Shown here: one piece after another, positions 26,451 through 35,292 of the stretch | Numbering within the stretch: the first letter of the stretch is position 1 | Layout: each line of letters starts with the position of its first letter | The notes under the pieces: model-generated | What the model saw: the letters and a program-made list of their open reading frames with translations, nothing else | What the model was told of the DNA's origin: nothing | Database searches by the model: none | Made by a program: the position numbers and the translations under genes | Source: Sphingomonas xinjiangensis | Lineage (GTDB): Bacteria; Pseudomonadota; Alphaproteobacteria; Sphingomonadales; Sphingomonadaceae | Direction of reading: 5' to 3' | Length of the DNA: 64,000 nt | NCBI RefSeq assembly: GCF_014199255.1 | Contig: NZ_JACIJF010000003.1 | Location: 124,001-188,000, forward strand

Positions 26451-26539
26451 GAGCGGACAGGAACAGAAATGTTCGATTAGTATAACTACTTAGCGGCTGC
26501 TGCTCCTGCTGCCGCGCCAGGTCTTCTTGGCACCGAGGG

Positions 26540-26947
26540 TCAGGCTTCCTTGACGAAGAATCGGTCGATGACGTTCTGCGCTAGGCGCGCCGGCTTCAGC
26601 GTCTCGGCGTCCAGGCAGCACCAGCTCGACTTCACTTCGGCGAGCACTTCGGAGCCGCGCTTGATCACCGTTTCGTAAAAGGCGCGGGCGCCATGCACCT
26701 TTTCCAGCAGCACCGTCGCCACGACTTCGTCGTCAAGGAACGCCGGGCGGCGATAGGTGATCTCATGCTTCAGCGCGACCCACAGATGCTGGCCGACAAC
26801 GTCGGTCGGGGCGAAACGCTGCCAATGGTCGATCACCGCCGCCTGAACCCATTTCAGGTAGCTGGCATTGTTCACATGCCCCATGAAGTCGATATCGTCC
26901 TGCGCCACGTCGACGGGGAATTCATGGGGAAGTGCTGAAGCGACCAT
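26540..26947 (-). CDS. Acyl-CoA thioesterase, 4HBT hotdog fold
   Basis: The 135-residue protein carries the 4-hydroxybenzoyl-CoA-thioesterase pattern 'QDDIDFMGHVNNASYLKWVQAAVIDHW' with the catalytic Asp before the Gly-His-Val-Asn motif, then 'LKHEITYRRPAFLDDEVVATV'. Relatives (YbgC, FadM) hydrolyse short or long acyl-CoAs in the cytosol; chain length preference cannot be told. It stands alone on the minus strand. Confidence 0.85.
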   Translation of the reverse strand: MVASALPHEFPVDVAQDDIDFMGHVNNASYLKWVQAAVIDHWQRFAPTDVVGQHLWVALKHEITYRRPAFLDDEVVATVLLEKVHGARAFYETVIKRGSEVLAEVKSSWCCLDAETLKPARLAQNVIDRFFVKEA

Positions 26948-27034
26948 GAGTCGATCTTAGCCGATGCGCGGGCGGCGCGCGAGTCGTTCCGCCAAAAGCT
27001 TTGATATCCTTGCCGTTTGGAAAGCTTTGCGCCG

Positions 27035-28120
27035 TCAAGTAGCGAAGCGCGCCGGTGAATAGCCGGGCGGATCGACCCCCCGGTCGCTCACATCGGGCAC
27101 ACGGCCCAGCAGCAGCGAGGCTGAGAGCCGCGCGGCGGCGGGCGCGGTCTGAATGCCGAAGCCGCCCTGCCCGGCGCACCAGAAGAAGCCAGGCACCGCG
27201 GGATCGAAGCCATAGACTGGCAGACGGTCCGGCGCGAAGCTCCGCAGACCTGCCCATTTATGTTCGAGCCTGTCCACGCGCCAATCGACGACATGCTCGA
27301 ACCGATGGATCGCGAGAGCGATGTCCAGTTCCTCAGGCGCGGCGTCGCAAGGTTCGCTCGCAGTCTCGTCATGCGGGCTCAGCCAGAGCCGTCCCCCCGC
27401 CTCCGGCTTGAAGTAGAAGCTGCCGCCGACGTGCAGGATATGCGGGCAGCCCGCGGGCGGCGCCGGGTCGGTGGCCAACTGGAGCATGGTGCGTCGATAA
27501 GGCTGGATGTTCAGGGGGCGGGCGCCCGCCGCGCGGGCGACGGAGTCCGCCCACGCACCCGCGGCGTTCACCAGGATGTCGGCAGCAAACTGGCCCGCCC
27601 CAGTCCGCAGCTGCCACTGACCATCACGATGCGCGGATTCGAGCGCGGCGGCAGTAACGATCGCCACTCCGGCGCAACGCGCGGCGGCCAGGTAATGCGC
27701 ATGCAGCGCGGCCACATCGATATAGGCGCAGCTCGGCTCCAGCACGCCGAGTATCCATCCCGGACGCAATCCCGGCAGATGCGCACGCGGGTCAGTCGGC
27801 TGCAGTTCGACGCTGGTTCCGGCGAACACCCGCAACAGCGCGTCGACCGCTTCAGCCTCTTCGCCGCGCCCGATATGAAGCGCGCCAAGCGGATCAAGGA
27901 AGCCGCCGTCACGCAGGAACGCGCCCGACGCCGTCGTGAGCGGCTGGATGGCCGGCCCGCCATAGGTTTCAGACCAGAACGCCGCCGAACGTCCGGTGGC
28001 ATGATAGCCCGGGCGTTCCTCGGCTTCGAGCAACAGCACCCGCGCATGCGGCGCAAGCTCGGCGGCAAGACTTGCCCCGGCGATGCCCGCGCCGACAATT
28101 GCGATGTCATACCGCGTCAC
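27035..28120 (-). CDS. FAD-dependent amino-acid/amine oxidoreductase (DAO family)
   Basis: The 361-residue protein opens with a dinucleotide-binding motif ('YDIAIVGAGIAGASLAAELA', residues 4-23, then 'VLLLEAEERPGYHATGRSAA'). It ends with 'RLPVYGFDPAVPGFFWCAGQGGFGIQTAPAAARL', the second FAD contact of the DAO/glycine-oxidase family. Members oxidise D-amino acids, sarcosine or glycine. No covalent-FAD Cys or His is evident. Its start overlaps the upstream hydrolase stop by four bases, so the two are co-translated, which does not by itself reveal the substrate. Confidence 0.85.
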   Translation of the reverse strand: MTRYDIAIVGAGIAGASLAAELAPHARVLLLEAEERPGYHATGRSAAFWSETYGGPAIQPLTTASGAFLRDGGFLDPLGALHIGRGEEAEAVDALLRVFAGTSVELQPTDPRAHLPGLRPGWILGVLEPSCAYIDVAALHAHYLAAARCAGVAIVTAAALESAHRDGQWQLRTGAGQFAADILVNAAGAWADSVARAAGARPLNIQPYRRTMLQLATDPAPPAGCPHILHVGGSFYFKPEAGGRLWLSPHDETASEPCDAAPEELDIALAIHRFEHVVDWRVDRLEHKWAGLRSFAPDRLPVYGFDPAVPGFFWCAGQGGFGIQTAPAAARLSASLLLGRVPDVSDRGVDPPGYSPARFAT

Positions 28121-29064
28121 GGGCGCGGCACTCGCTCGGTCAGAAACGCGTCGATTTCACTTAGAGCACGGTCGCGCACGGCGTCGACTTCGCGCAGGAT
28201 CTCGTGCGCGCTTTCCCGGCCGAAGGTAACGACGCGGCAGTCGCGGATGCGCGGCGCCAGGCGAAGCGCGGCACGCGGATCGACCAGGCCGTCGCGAGTC
28301 GCGACCAGCATCAGCACGGGCGCCACGATGTTTCCCAGCCGCGGATCGGCGGCAAGCGCGCGCATCGACTTGAACCCCTCGATCACCCAGCGCCAGCTCG
28401 GCGGCCCGGTCATCAGCGCCGGCTGGTGCATCTGCCACCAGATCTCGTCGGAATAGCGTGCGGCGTCGTGCGTCAGCAGCGTGTTGCGCGTGGTCGTGGT
28501 GTAAGGCTTCTCATTGCCCTTCCAGGCCGGCCGCGCAGTGTCGCCCAGGCCGCCCAGCAACTGCGCGGCGCGCTCGGCAAAGGGTCCGAACACCCCCCGC
28601 CGGAAGCCGAGCATCGGCGCGACCAGCACCGCCGCATCGGGCCGGATCACTCCCTCCGCCAGCGCGCGCAGGACCAGATGCCCGCCCATTGAATGCCCCA
28701 TCACCACATGCGGACCGGGCGTTGACGCATGCCAGTCCGCGTGAAAGGCGCGCAGATCGCCGACATAGCGGCCATAGTCGTCGATATGGCCGCAATTGCC
28801 GGCATCGGTGCAGCGGCCCGATCCGCCCTGCCCGCGCCAGTCGAACGACGCCACGTGCCAGCCCTGGGCGTGCCAATGCGCCAGCGACTCGAGATACTTT
28901 TCGGCCACGTCGCCGCGCCCGCCCTGGAACAGGATTGACCCGCGCGGCGTGTCGGCCTGGGCTGGCCAGTCCAGCACCCGCATGTCCCATCCATCCGGCG
29001 CGGCCCAGCGGCTGACCCGCGCACCAGGCGGCAGTGCGCGACGGTCTATCAGGGAAGTTGCCAT
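28117..29064 (-). CDS. Alpha/beta hydrolase, monoacylglycerol-lipase-like
   Basis: The 315-residue protein has the nucleophile elbow 'VVMGHSMGGHLVLRAL' (Ser in GHSMG), an oxyanion region 'GSILFQGGRGDVAEKYLESL', the acid-containing 'VLMLVATRDGLVDP' and a late His ('GRESAHEILRE'). This is the pattern of PldB/monoglyceride-lipase (Hydrolase_4) enzymes. No signal peptide is seen, so it is probably cytosolic. It is the first gene of a two-gene unit with the FAD enzyme and is divergent from cpaA (46 bp). Confidence 0.86.
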   Translation of the reverse strand: MATSLIDRRALPPGARVSRWAAPDGWDMRVLDWPAQADTPRGSILFQGGRGDVAEKYLESLAHWHAQGWHVASFDWRGQGGSGRCTDAGNCGHIDDYGRYVGDLRAFHADWHASTPGPHVVMGHSMGGHLVLRALAEGVIRPDAAVLVAPMLGFRRGVFGPFAERAAQLLGGLGDTARPAWKGNEKPYTTTTRNTLLTHDAARYSDEIWWQMHQPALMTGPPSWRWVIEGFKSMRALAADPRLGNIVAPVLMLVATRDGLVDPRAALRLAPRIRDCRVVTFGRESAHEILREVDAVRDRALSEIDAFLTERVPRP

Positions 29065-29110
29065 GGTAAGTGGTTACGTTTTGATAAGCCGTCCCGTCTA
29101 GGGATTAACC

Positions 29111-29587
29111 GTGATGGGGGACCCGTTCGCACTCTTTCTGATCGGCGCGTTCGCGCTGCTGCTGGTGTCTGCCGGTGTCGAGGACGTGCGCACGCGTGAA
29201 ATCGCCAATTGGAAGAATGCGATTCTCGCACTGCTCGCCCCGGCTTGGTGGTGGTTCAACGGCATGGGCGTGTGGCCAGACATGGTGGTCCAGATCGGTG
29301 TCGCGCTGCTGGTCTTCGCCTTTTTCTTCGCGGCCTTCTGCCTGGGGCAGATGGGCGGCGGAGACGTGAAGCTGATCGGCGCGCTCGCGCTGTGGCTGCC
29401 ACCGCAGCCGCTGCTGTGGATGCTGGTCGTCATGTCGCTGCTCGGCGGAGCGCTGACGCTGCTCCTGCTCGCCGATCACTGGTTCCGGCGCACGGAGCGC
29501 GGCCAGATCGAGGTTCCCTATGGCGTGGCGATCGCTCTTGCCGGGCTCCTGACTCTTAACGAACCGATTTTTAACCAGTTTCTGTGA
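29111..29587 (+). CDS. cpaA: Prepilin peptidase CpaA/TadV (A24 family)
   Basis: The 158-residue membrane protein has the two catalytic aspartates of A24 peptidases: Asp25 in 'VEDVRTREIANW' and Asp85 in 'GQMGGGDVKLIGA'. It is the short form without a methylase domain, as in Tad systems. It would cleave the leader of Flp pilins and pseudopilins at the inner membrane. GTG 29111 and ATG 29114 are equally possible starts. It heads the pilus operon. Confidence 0.9.
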   Translation: MMGDPFALFLIGAFALLLVSAGVEDVRTREIANWKNAILALLAPAWWWFNGMGVWPDMVVQIGVALLVFAFFFAAFCLGQMGGGDVKLIGALALWLPPQPLLWMLVVMSLLGGALTLLLLADHWFRRTERGQIEVPYGVAIALAGLLTLNEPIFNQFL

Positions 29588-29640
29588 TGTTTAACGCTGG
29601 CGCAACCAGTCGGTGGCGTTCTTGAAAAGGCTCGAAGCGA

Positions 29641-30699
29641 ATGGATGCACGCAAGCTCTTCCTGCTGGTCGGCGCGTTGGTGGTGGCTGCCGTCACTGCC
29701 TTCATGGCGCGCAGCCTGGTGATCGGAGCGCCTGCCCCACAAGCGGCAGCGGCGCTGAACACGGCAGCGCCTGAGAACACCACCGAAGTGATGGTCGCGA
29801 CTCGGGCGCTGCCCGTCGGCACCATTCTCGACGCCGAAGCGGTGAAGTTCGTCGCCTGGCCCAAGGAACTGGTCGAAGGCGCTTACTTCGTGAAGGGCGA
29901 AAGCGAGCCCGGCAAGCTGCAAGGCACGGTCGTGCGCTTCGCGATTCCCGCTGGCCAGCCGATTACTCAGGGTGCACTGGTGAAGCCCGGCGACCGCGGC
30001 TTCCTGGCGGCGGCTCTCGGACCCGGCATGCGCGCGGTCACCGTACCTGTTTCAGCGCAGAGCTCGGTCGCAGGCTTCGTGTTCCCAGGCGACCGAGTCG
30101 ATCTGGTGCTCACCCAATCGGTTTCCGGCGGCGGCGATGGCCCTCCGCTCAAGGCGTCCGAGACGATCCTGCGCAACCTGCGCGTGCTCGCCACCGATCA
30201 GCGCACCGACAAGCAGGCCGACGAAAAGGGCAACACGGTCGTCAGCACCTTCTCCAACGTAACGCTGGAGGCGACGCCCAAGATCGCTGAGAAGATCGCG
30301 GTCGCGCAGACAGTGGGTGACCTGTCACTTTCACTGCGCTCGATCGCCGACAATCAAAGCGAGCTGGACCAAGCGATCGCCAGCGGCGAAGTGGAAGTGC
30401 CTGCCGACGGCGATCCGAAAAAGGAAAAGGCCATGCTGGCGCGCCTCGCCGCCCGGCCGATGGAAGGCGGGTCGACCTTCGCCACCGGCGCTGACGTGTC
30501 GCGTTTCCAGCGCAGCACGGTGCCCGGCAAGGGGGGCGAAGGCGCCAGCAACAACAGCAGCGGTCCGGCGCCCGCACCCGCACCCGCACCTGCGGCAGGC
30601 AGCTTCCCCGGCGCGTCGGCGCCGGTGCGCCGCGGCCCGGTGGTCACTGTCGTACGTGGCAATGCCGAGACCGAAGTTCAGGTCGGGGGTTTCAAGTGA
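29641..30699 (+). CDS. cpaB: Flp pilus assembly protein CpaB/RcpC
   Basis: The 352-residue protein has an N-terminal membrane anchor (about 7-25) and an SAF domain ('VMVATRALPVGTILDAEAVKF', 'FAIPAGQPITQGALVKPGD'), then 'GMRAVTVPVSAQSSVAGFVFPGDRVDLVLTQ' typical of CpaB. A Pro/Ala tract with repeated 'PAPAPAP' precedes a basic C-terminus. CpaB sits in the periplasm beside the secretin. Its stop overlaps the cpaC ATG (TGATG). Confidence 0.92.
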   Translation: MDARKLFLLVGALVVAAVTAFMARSLVIGAPAPQAAAALNTAAPENTTEVMVATRALPVGTILDAEAVKFVAWPKELVEGAYFVKGESEPGKLQGTVVRFAIPAGQPITQGALVKPGDRGFLAAALGPGMRAVTVPVSAQSSVAGFVFPGDRVDLVLTQSVSGGGDGPPLKASETILRNLRVLATDQRTDKQADEKGNTVVSTFSNVTLEATPKIAEKIAVAQTVGDLSLSLRSIADNQSELDQAIASGEVEVPADGDPKKEKAMLARLAARPMEGGSTFATGADVSRFQRSTVPGKGGEGASNNSSGPAPAPAPAPAAGSFPGASAPVRRGPVVTVVRGNAETEVQVGGFK

Positions 30700-32339
30700 T
30701 GAAAGCGAAGACTCTTGTGGCCCGCGCGCTTGCCGCCACGGCCATGACCGCCCTGTTTGCCGCCATGCCCGCCCAGGTAATGGCGCAGGGGCGCCAGCGC
30801 GCCCGCGTCGGTGAGATGCCGGCTGGATCGCAGCGCCCGACTTCGGAAGTACTGCTCTCGGTTGGCGAAGGCGAGCTGATCTCATTGCCGCAGAGCGTGG
30901 CGAATGTGTGGGTGTCCAACCCAGGCGTCGCCGATGTCTATGTGACCAATCCGCGCCAGATCAACCTGTTCGGCAAGGCCGATGGCGAAGCCACAATCTT
31001 CGCCACCAGCGCCAGCGGCACCGTGGTGTATTCGACTCGGGTGCGGGTGAACCAGAACATCACGGCGCTGGACCGCATGCTGAAGATCGCCATGCCCGAA
31101 GCGTCGATCCGCGTGACCACTGCGGGACAGCTTGCGGTGCTGACCGGCACTGTCGCATCGCCCGATGATTCGCAGCAGGCCGAACGGCTGGTGATCGCCG
31201 CGCTCAATCCCGGCGTGAACACCAGCGACACCAACGTCGCCCTCAAGATGGCGGTGATCAACCGGCTGAAGACTGCGACCCCGCTCCAGGTAAACCTTCA
31301 GGTGCGCTTCGCCGAAGTGAGCCGCAGTTTCGTCAAGAATGTCGGCGTGAACATCACCAACCGCGACAGCGGCGGCTTCCTTTTCGGCATCGCTCAGGGC
31401 CGCCAAGGCTCCTTCACATACAACAACGGGACGACAACAACGCCGCAGGGCGTCAGGCCTGGCGGCTCACTGGTCACCTTCCCCGCTCAGAGCGGCAGCA
31501 ACACGCTGCTCGGCGCGGCCGGACGCTTCCTAGGCACCGACCTGCTGGCGTCGCTCGACCTGGGCGAGACGATCGGCCAGGTAACCACGCTTGCGACGCC
31601 GAACCTAACAGCGATCTCGGGCGAAACCGCCAATTTCCTCGCGGGCGGCGAAATTCCGATACCGATCGCGCAGGCACTCGGCACCGTTTCGGTCGAATAC
31701 AAGCAATACGGCGTCAGCCTGGCGTTTACGCCCACCGTGCTGGCCGACGGTCGCATTTCGCTGCGCGTCCGCCCCGAAGTGTCGCAGCTCTCGTCCTCGG
31801 GCGCAGTCACTCTCAACGGCGTCTCCATTCCCGCCCTCACGACCCGGCGCAGCGAGACGACGGTCGAACTCGGCTCGGGGGAAAGCATGGTAATCGGCGG
31901 CCTGATGCAGAACACCCATAATAACAGCTTCACCAAGACGCCGGGCGCCGCCGATATCCCGATCCTGGGCGCGTTGTTCCGTTCCAACGCGTTTCAGCGC
32001 AACGAAACCGAGCTGATGATCGTCATCACGCCTTATCTGGTGAAGCCGGTCAATGCGAGCCAGATCGTGCTGCCAACTGATGGCTATCAAGCGCCGGGTG
32101 ATCTGCAACGGATCATTGGCGGTCAGCTGAGCGGCATTGGCGGCGGCGACCGGCCCAAGCCCAGCATGGCGCCGCAAAGCGCAATGCCGACGGTCGGCGC
32201 CATGGCGCCGCTGCCTGTGGCGCCCGCGGCCCAGGCTCCCGACCGCAGCGCGCCACAGGGAGCGAGGCCAAGCCCGGCTCCGGCGCCTTCAAACAAGAAG
32301 AAGAAGGGCGGCTCCGCAGCCCCCGGCTTCGGCTTCTGA
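30699..32339 (+). CDS. cpaC: Outer-membrane secretin CpaC/RcpA
   Basis: The 546-residue protein has a signal peptide ending 'MPAQVMAQ', an N-terminal pilus/secretin domain ('PQSVANVWVSNPGVADVYV'), a BON-like segment ('LTGTVASPDDSQQAERLV') and the secretin core ('QVNLQVRFAEVSRSF', 'LATPNLTAISGETANFLAGGEIPIPI', 'GSGESMVIGGLMQN'). It forms the outer-membrane pore for the Flp pilus. ATG 30699 is chosen over the GTG three bases earlier. The Pro-rich C-terminal tail ending in 'NKKKKGGSAAPGFGF' is longer than I would expect. Confidence 0.94.
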   Translation: MKAKTLVARALAATAMTALFAAMPAQVMAQGRQRARVGEMPAGSQRPTSEVLLSVGEGELISLPQSVANVWVSNPGVADVYVTNPRQINLFGKADGEATIFATSASGTVVYSTRVRVNQNITALDRMLKIAMPEASIRVTTAGQLAVLTGTVASPDDSQQAERLVIAALNPGVNTSDTNVALKMAVINRLKTATPLQVNLQVRFAEVSRSFVKNVGVNITNRDSGGFLFGIAQGRQGSFTYNNGTTTTPQGVRPGGSLVTFPAQSGSNTLLGAAGRFLGTDLLASLDLGETIGQVTTLATPNLTAISGETANFLAGGEIPIPIAQALGTVSVEYKQYGVSLAFTPTVLADGRISLRVRPEVSQLSSSGAVTLNGVSIPALTTRRSETTVELGSGESMVIGGLMQNTHNNSFTKTPGAADIPILGALFRSNAFQRNETELMIVITPYLVKPVNASQIVLPTDGYQAPGDLQRIIGGQLSGIGGGDRPKPSMAPQSAMPTVGAMAPLPVAPAAQAPDRSAPQGARPSPAPAPSNKKKKGGSAAPGFGF

Positions 32340-32357
32340 TCCGCGAGGAGACACGTA

Positions 32358-32990
32358 ATGATGTCGCGCTTCACTCCCCTGCTCCTTGCGCCTGCGCTTA
32401 TGCTCGGCGCTTGCGGAACGTATAATGGCGGCCTTGAAACGGTGTACCAGCCGGTCGTTCAACGAAACTTCTACGTGCTCGACCTGCAAACGGCCGGCTA
32501 TGCGTTGGCGCCTGGCGAGGGCGATCGGCTGTCGGGCTGGTTGGGATCCATGGGCCTGCGCTACGGCGATCAGGTCGCGGTGGACGATGGCGGTGCCGGA
32601 AACGCGGGCCGTGAGGAAATCGCTGCGGAAGCGGGGCGCTATGGCTTGCTGCTGAACGAAAAAGCGCCGGTCACGATTGGCCAGATCGAACCGGGCACCG
32701 TCCGTGTGGTCGTTACCCGCATGCAGGCCACCGTGCCGGGCTGCCCCGACTTCTCGCGCCAATATCAACCTGACTTCTCCGCAAGCACCACTTCCAATTT
32801 CGGCTGCGCGACCAACGGCAATCTAGCCGCAATGGTCGCCGACCCGGGCGATTTGGTGAAGGGTGCGCCTGGCTCGCCGACCGCCGATCCCCGCCGCGCG
32901 AACAAGGCCATCAACGCGTTGCGCAACGCGCCGCCTTCGGGCGCGGGCGGCACCGCGGTCCGGTCGGAATCTGCCGGAGGTGGCCGATGA
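32358..32990 (+). CDS. cpaD: Pilus assembly lipoprotein CpaD
   Basis: The 210-residue protein has a lipobox ('LMLGACGTY') and the CpaD domain: 'RNFYVLDLQTAGYALAPGEGDRLSGWL', 'VRVVVTRMQATVPGCPDFSR' and 'SNFGCATNGNLAAMVADPGDLVKG'. It is a periplasmic lipoprotein thought to help the secretin. Its stop overlaps the cpaE start. Confidence 0.92.
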   Translation: MMSRFTPLLLAPALMLGACGTYNGGLETVYQPVVQRNFYVLDLQTAGYALAPGEGDRLSGWLGSMGLRYGDQVAVDDGGAGNAGREEIAAEAGRYGLLLNEKAPVTIGQIEPGTVRVVVTRMQATVPGCPDFSRQYQPDFSASTTSNFGCATNGNLAAMVADPGDLVKGAPGSPTADPRRANKAINALRNAPPSGAGGTAVRSESAGGGR

Positions 32991-34261
32991 ACGCGCCGTT
33001 TAACTCGTCGCGCACGGCGCACCGGGACCCCTTTGTCGCCTTTGTCTGCGACGAACCGACTGCGGAGGCGCTGCGGCCGATCGCCATCGAACTCGGCTGG
33101 TCGCCCGAAAAGGTCAACAAGGGCGGGCTGCGCAACGCGGTTCAGACCTTGTCGGTCTCGGCGAGCCCGAACATCCTGTTCGTTGACTTGTCCGAGTCCG
33201 GCGACCCGCTCAACGACATCAACGCGCTCGCCGAAGTGTGCGAGCCCGGTACGATCGTGATCGCGTCGGGCCAGGTCAACGATGTGCGGTTGTACCGCGA
33301 TCTGCTCGCCAGCGGTATCCACGACTATTTGCTTAAGCCGCTCAATCCGGACGCGCTGCGCGATGTATTCGCCCAGGCGCAGAGCGCGCTCAACGCGCCC
33401 AAACACAGCGATCCAGTGAATGAGCGCCCGCATTGTGCGGTCGTGGTGATCGGCACGCGCGGTGGCGCAGGGGCTTCCACCATCGGTACGTCACTAGCCT
33501 GGTTACTGAGCGACAAGCACGCCCGTTCAACCGCGCTGCTCGATCTGGACGTGCACTTCGGCACGGGCGCGCTGGCGCTCGATTTGGAACCCGGTCGCGG
33601 TCTTACCGACGCGATCGAAAATCCCAGCCGTATCGACGGGCTGTTCATCGAGCGCGCGATGGTGCGCGCGTCAGAGCGGCTGGCCGTGCTTTCGGCCGAA
33701 GCACCGATAAACTCGCCACTGATGAGCGACGGCGCCGCATTCTATCAGTTGCAGGAAGAAATGCGCAGCGCGTTCGAGTGCACGGTGATCGATCTCCCGC
33801 GCGGCATGCTGGTCAATCATCCACACTTGATCACCGACGTGCAGGTCGCCGTGCTGGTCACCGATCTCACGCTGGCTGCGGCGCGCGACACGATCCGCAT
33901 CCTCAGTTGGTTCAAATCGAATGCGCCGCAGACTCAGGTCATCTTGGTAGCAAACAAGGTGCAGCCAGCGGCGGTCCTCGAGATCAGCCGCAAAGATTTC
34001 GAAACATCGATCGAACGCAAGATCGACTTCCTCGTGCCGTTCGACGCGAAGCTAGCCAGCCAGGCCGCGAAGCTCGGCAAGCCGCTGGCCGAAGTCGGCA
34101 AAACTGTGAAGACGATGCAGCCGCTCGTCGAGTTGGCCCGGCGCACCACCGCGATAACCGAGATCGAACTGGACGCCGGGACGGGACCGGCATCCAACGG
34201 CAAGCGTGGATCGTCGCTGCTCGACAAGCTGAAGACCAGCGTGAGCAAGGCAAAGAAGTAA
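32987..34261 (+). CDS. cpaE: Pilus assembly ATPase CpaE/TadZ
   Basis: The 424-residue protein has a receiver-like N-terminal domain (about 15-135, with 'ASGIHDYLLKPLNPDALRDVF') and a MinD/ParA-type ATPase domain from ~145. Its deviant P-loop is 'GTRGGAGASTIGTSLAWLL'. CpaE/TadZ places the pilus machine, often at a cell pole. Normally cpaF, the secretion ATPase, follows; here a 52-base gap leads straight to tadB. Confidence 0.92.
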   Translation: MNAPFNSSRTAHRDPFVAFVCDEPTAEALRPIAIELGWSPEKVNKGGLRNAVQTLSVSASPNILFVDLSESGDPLNDINALAEVCEPGTIVIASGQVNDVRLYRDLLASGIHDYLLKPLNPDALRDVFAQAQSALNAPKHSDPVNERPHCAVVVIGTRGGAGASTIGTSLAWLLSDKHARSTALLDLDVHFGTGALALDLEPGRGLTDAIENPSRIDGLFIERAMVRASERLAVLSAEAPINSPLMSDGAAFYQLQEEMRSAFECTVIDLPRGMLVNHPHLITDVQVAVLVTDLTLAAARDTIRILSWFKSNAPQTQVILVANKVQPAAVLEISRKDFETSIERKIDFLVPFDAKLASQAAKLGKPLAEVGKTVKTMQPLVELARRTTAITEIELDAGTGPASNGKRGSSLLDKLKTSVSKAKK

Positions 34262-34313
34262 ACTATTCCGGGTGCAGGACCGCCCGGATGCATGAAGCTG
34301 GAGACGATCGGGC

Positions 34314-35288
34314 GTGGACATGCTGCCAATCTTGATGCTCGGCGGCGCCGTCTTTCTGGTGCTGGCGATGCTGATCGCGGCCTTTTCGGGCCCGTCGACG
34401 GCGCGTGCGGGATCGCGCCGGCTCAACACTCTGCGCGATCGGCATGCCGGCGTCGTCGGACCTGCGGCAGTGGAAACGCAGATCCGTCGGGCGAGCGCGT
34501 CGCAGTCAGGCATGGACACTGCCGCCCTGCGCCTGCTCCCCAACCCGGCGGAGCTTCAGAAGCGGCTGGCCATGACGGGCAAGCCATGGACGGTGGGACA
34601 ATATGGTCTGGTGACGCTTGGCCTGATCATGGTGCCCACGCTGCTGCTGCTGCTGAAGGGCGCACCGATCTGGCTGGCGCTGTTCCTCAGCCTGGCGCTC
34701 GGCATGGGCCTGCCGCATTTCGTCGTCAGCTTCTTCATCAAGCGCCGCGTGGGAAAATTCACCGCCAAGTTCCCAGACGCGATCGAATTGCTGGTGCGCG
34801 GTCTGCGCTCGGGTCTCCCGATCACCGAAACCATGACCGTGGTCGGTTCCGAAGTCAGCGGTCCGGTGGGCGAGGAGTTCCGCGCCGTGTCCGACAAGAT
34901 GAAGATTGGCCGGACGCTGGATGTCGCGCTTCAGGAAACCGCCGACCGCCTCGGCACACCTGAATTTCAGTTCTTCACCATCACCATCGCCATCCAGCGG
35001 GAAACCGGCGGCAATTTGGCCGAGACGCTCGCCAATTTGGCCGAGGTGCTCCGCAAGCGCAGCCAGATGAAGCTGAAGATCAAGGCGATGTCCTCGGAGT
35101 CGAAGGCTTCGGCGCTGATCGTCGGCTCGCTACCCTTCATCGTATTCGGGCTCGTTTGGTTCATTAACAACGATTACATGATGAACTTCTTCAAGGATGA
35201 GCGGCTGATGGTCGCCGGGGCCGGCGGACTGGTCTGGATGAGCCTGGGCGCCTTCATCATGGCCAAGATGGTCAATTTCGAGATTTGA
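34314..35288 (+). CDS. tadB: Inner-membrane platform protein TadB (T2SS-F family)
   Basis: The 324-residue protein begins at GTG 34314. It has N-terminal membrane helices (about 5-24 and 100-140), the GspF domain 'FTAKFPDAIELLVRGLRSGLPITETMTVVGSEVSGPVGEEF ... ALQETADRLGTPEFQFF', and two C-terminal helices (260-322). With TadC it forms the platform that the CpaF ATPase would drive. Confidence 0.92.
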   Translation: MDMLPILMLGGAVFLVLAMLIAAFSGPSTARAGSRRLNTLRDRHAGVVGPAAVETQIRRASASQSGMDTAALRLLPNPAELQKRLAMTGKPWTVGQYGLVTLGLIMVPTLLLLLKGAPIWLALFLSLALGMGLPHFVVSFFIKRRVGKFTAKFPDAIELLVRGLRSGLPITETMTVVGSEVSGPVGEEFRAVSDKMKIGRTLDVALQETADRLGTPEFQFFTITIAIQRETGGNLAETLANLAEVLRKRSQMKLKIKAMSSESKASALIVGSLPFIVFGLVWFINNDYMMNFFKDERLMVAGAGGLVWMSLGAFIMAKMVNFEI

Positions 35289-35292
35289 TGCG

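Noticed and set aside
24709..26451. 580-codon open frame on the plus strand opposite the chemoreceptor gene
   Set aside because: It is antisense to a five-PAS receptor with complete motifs; its translation has no recognisable domain and the openness comes from GC-rich codon bias.
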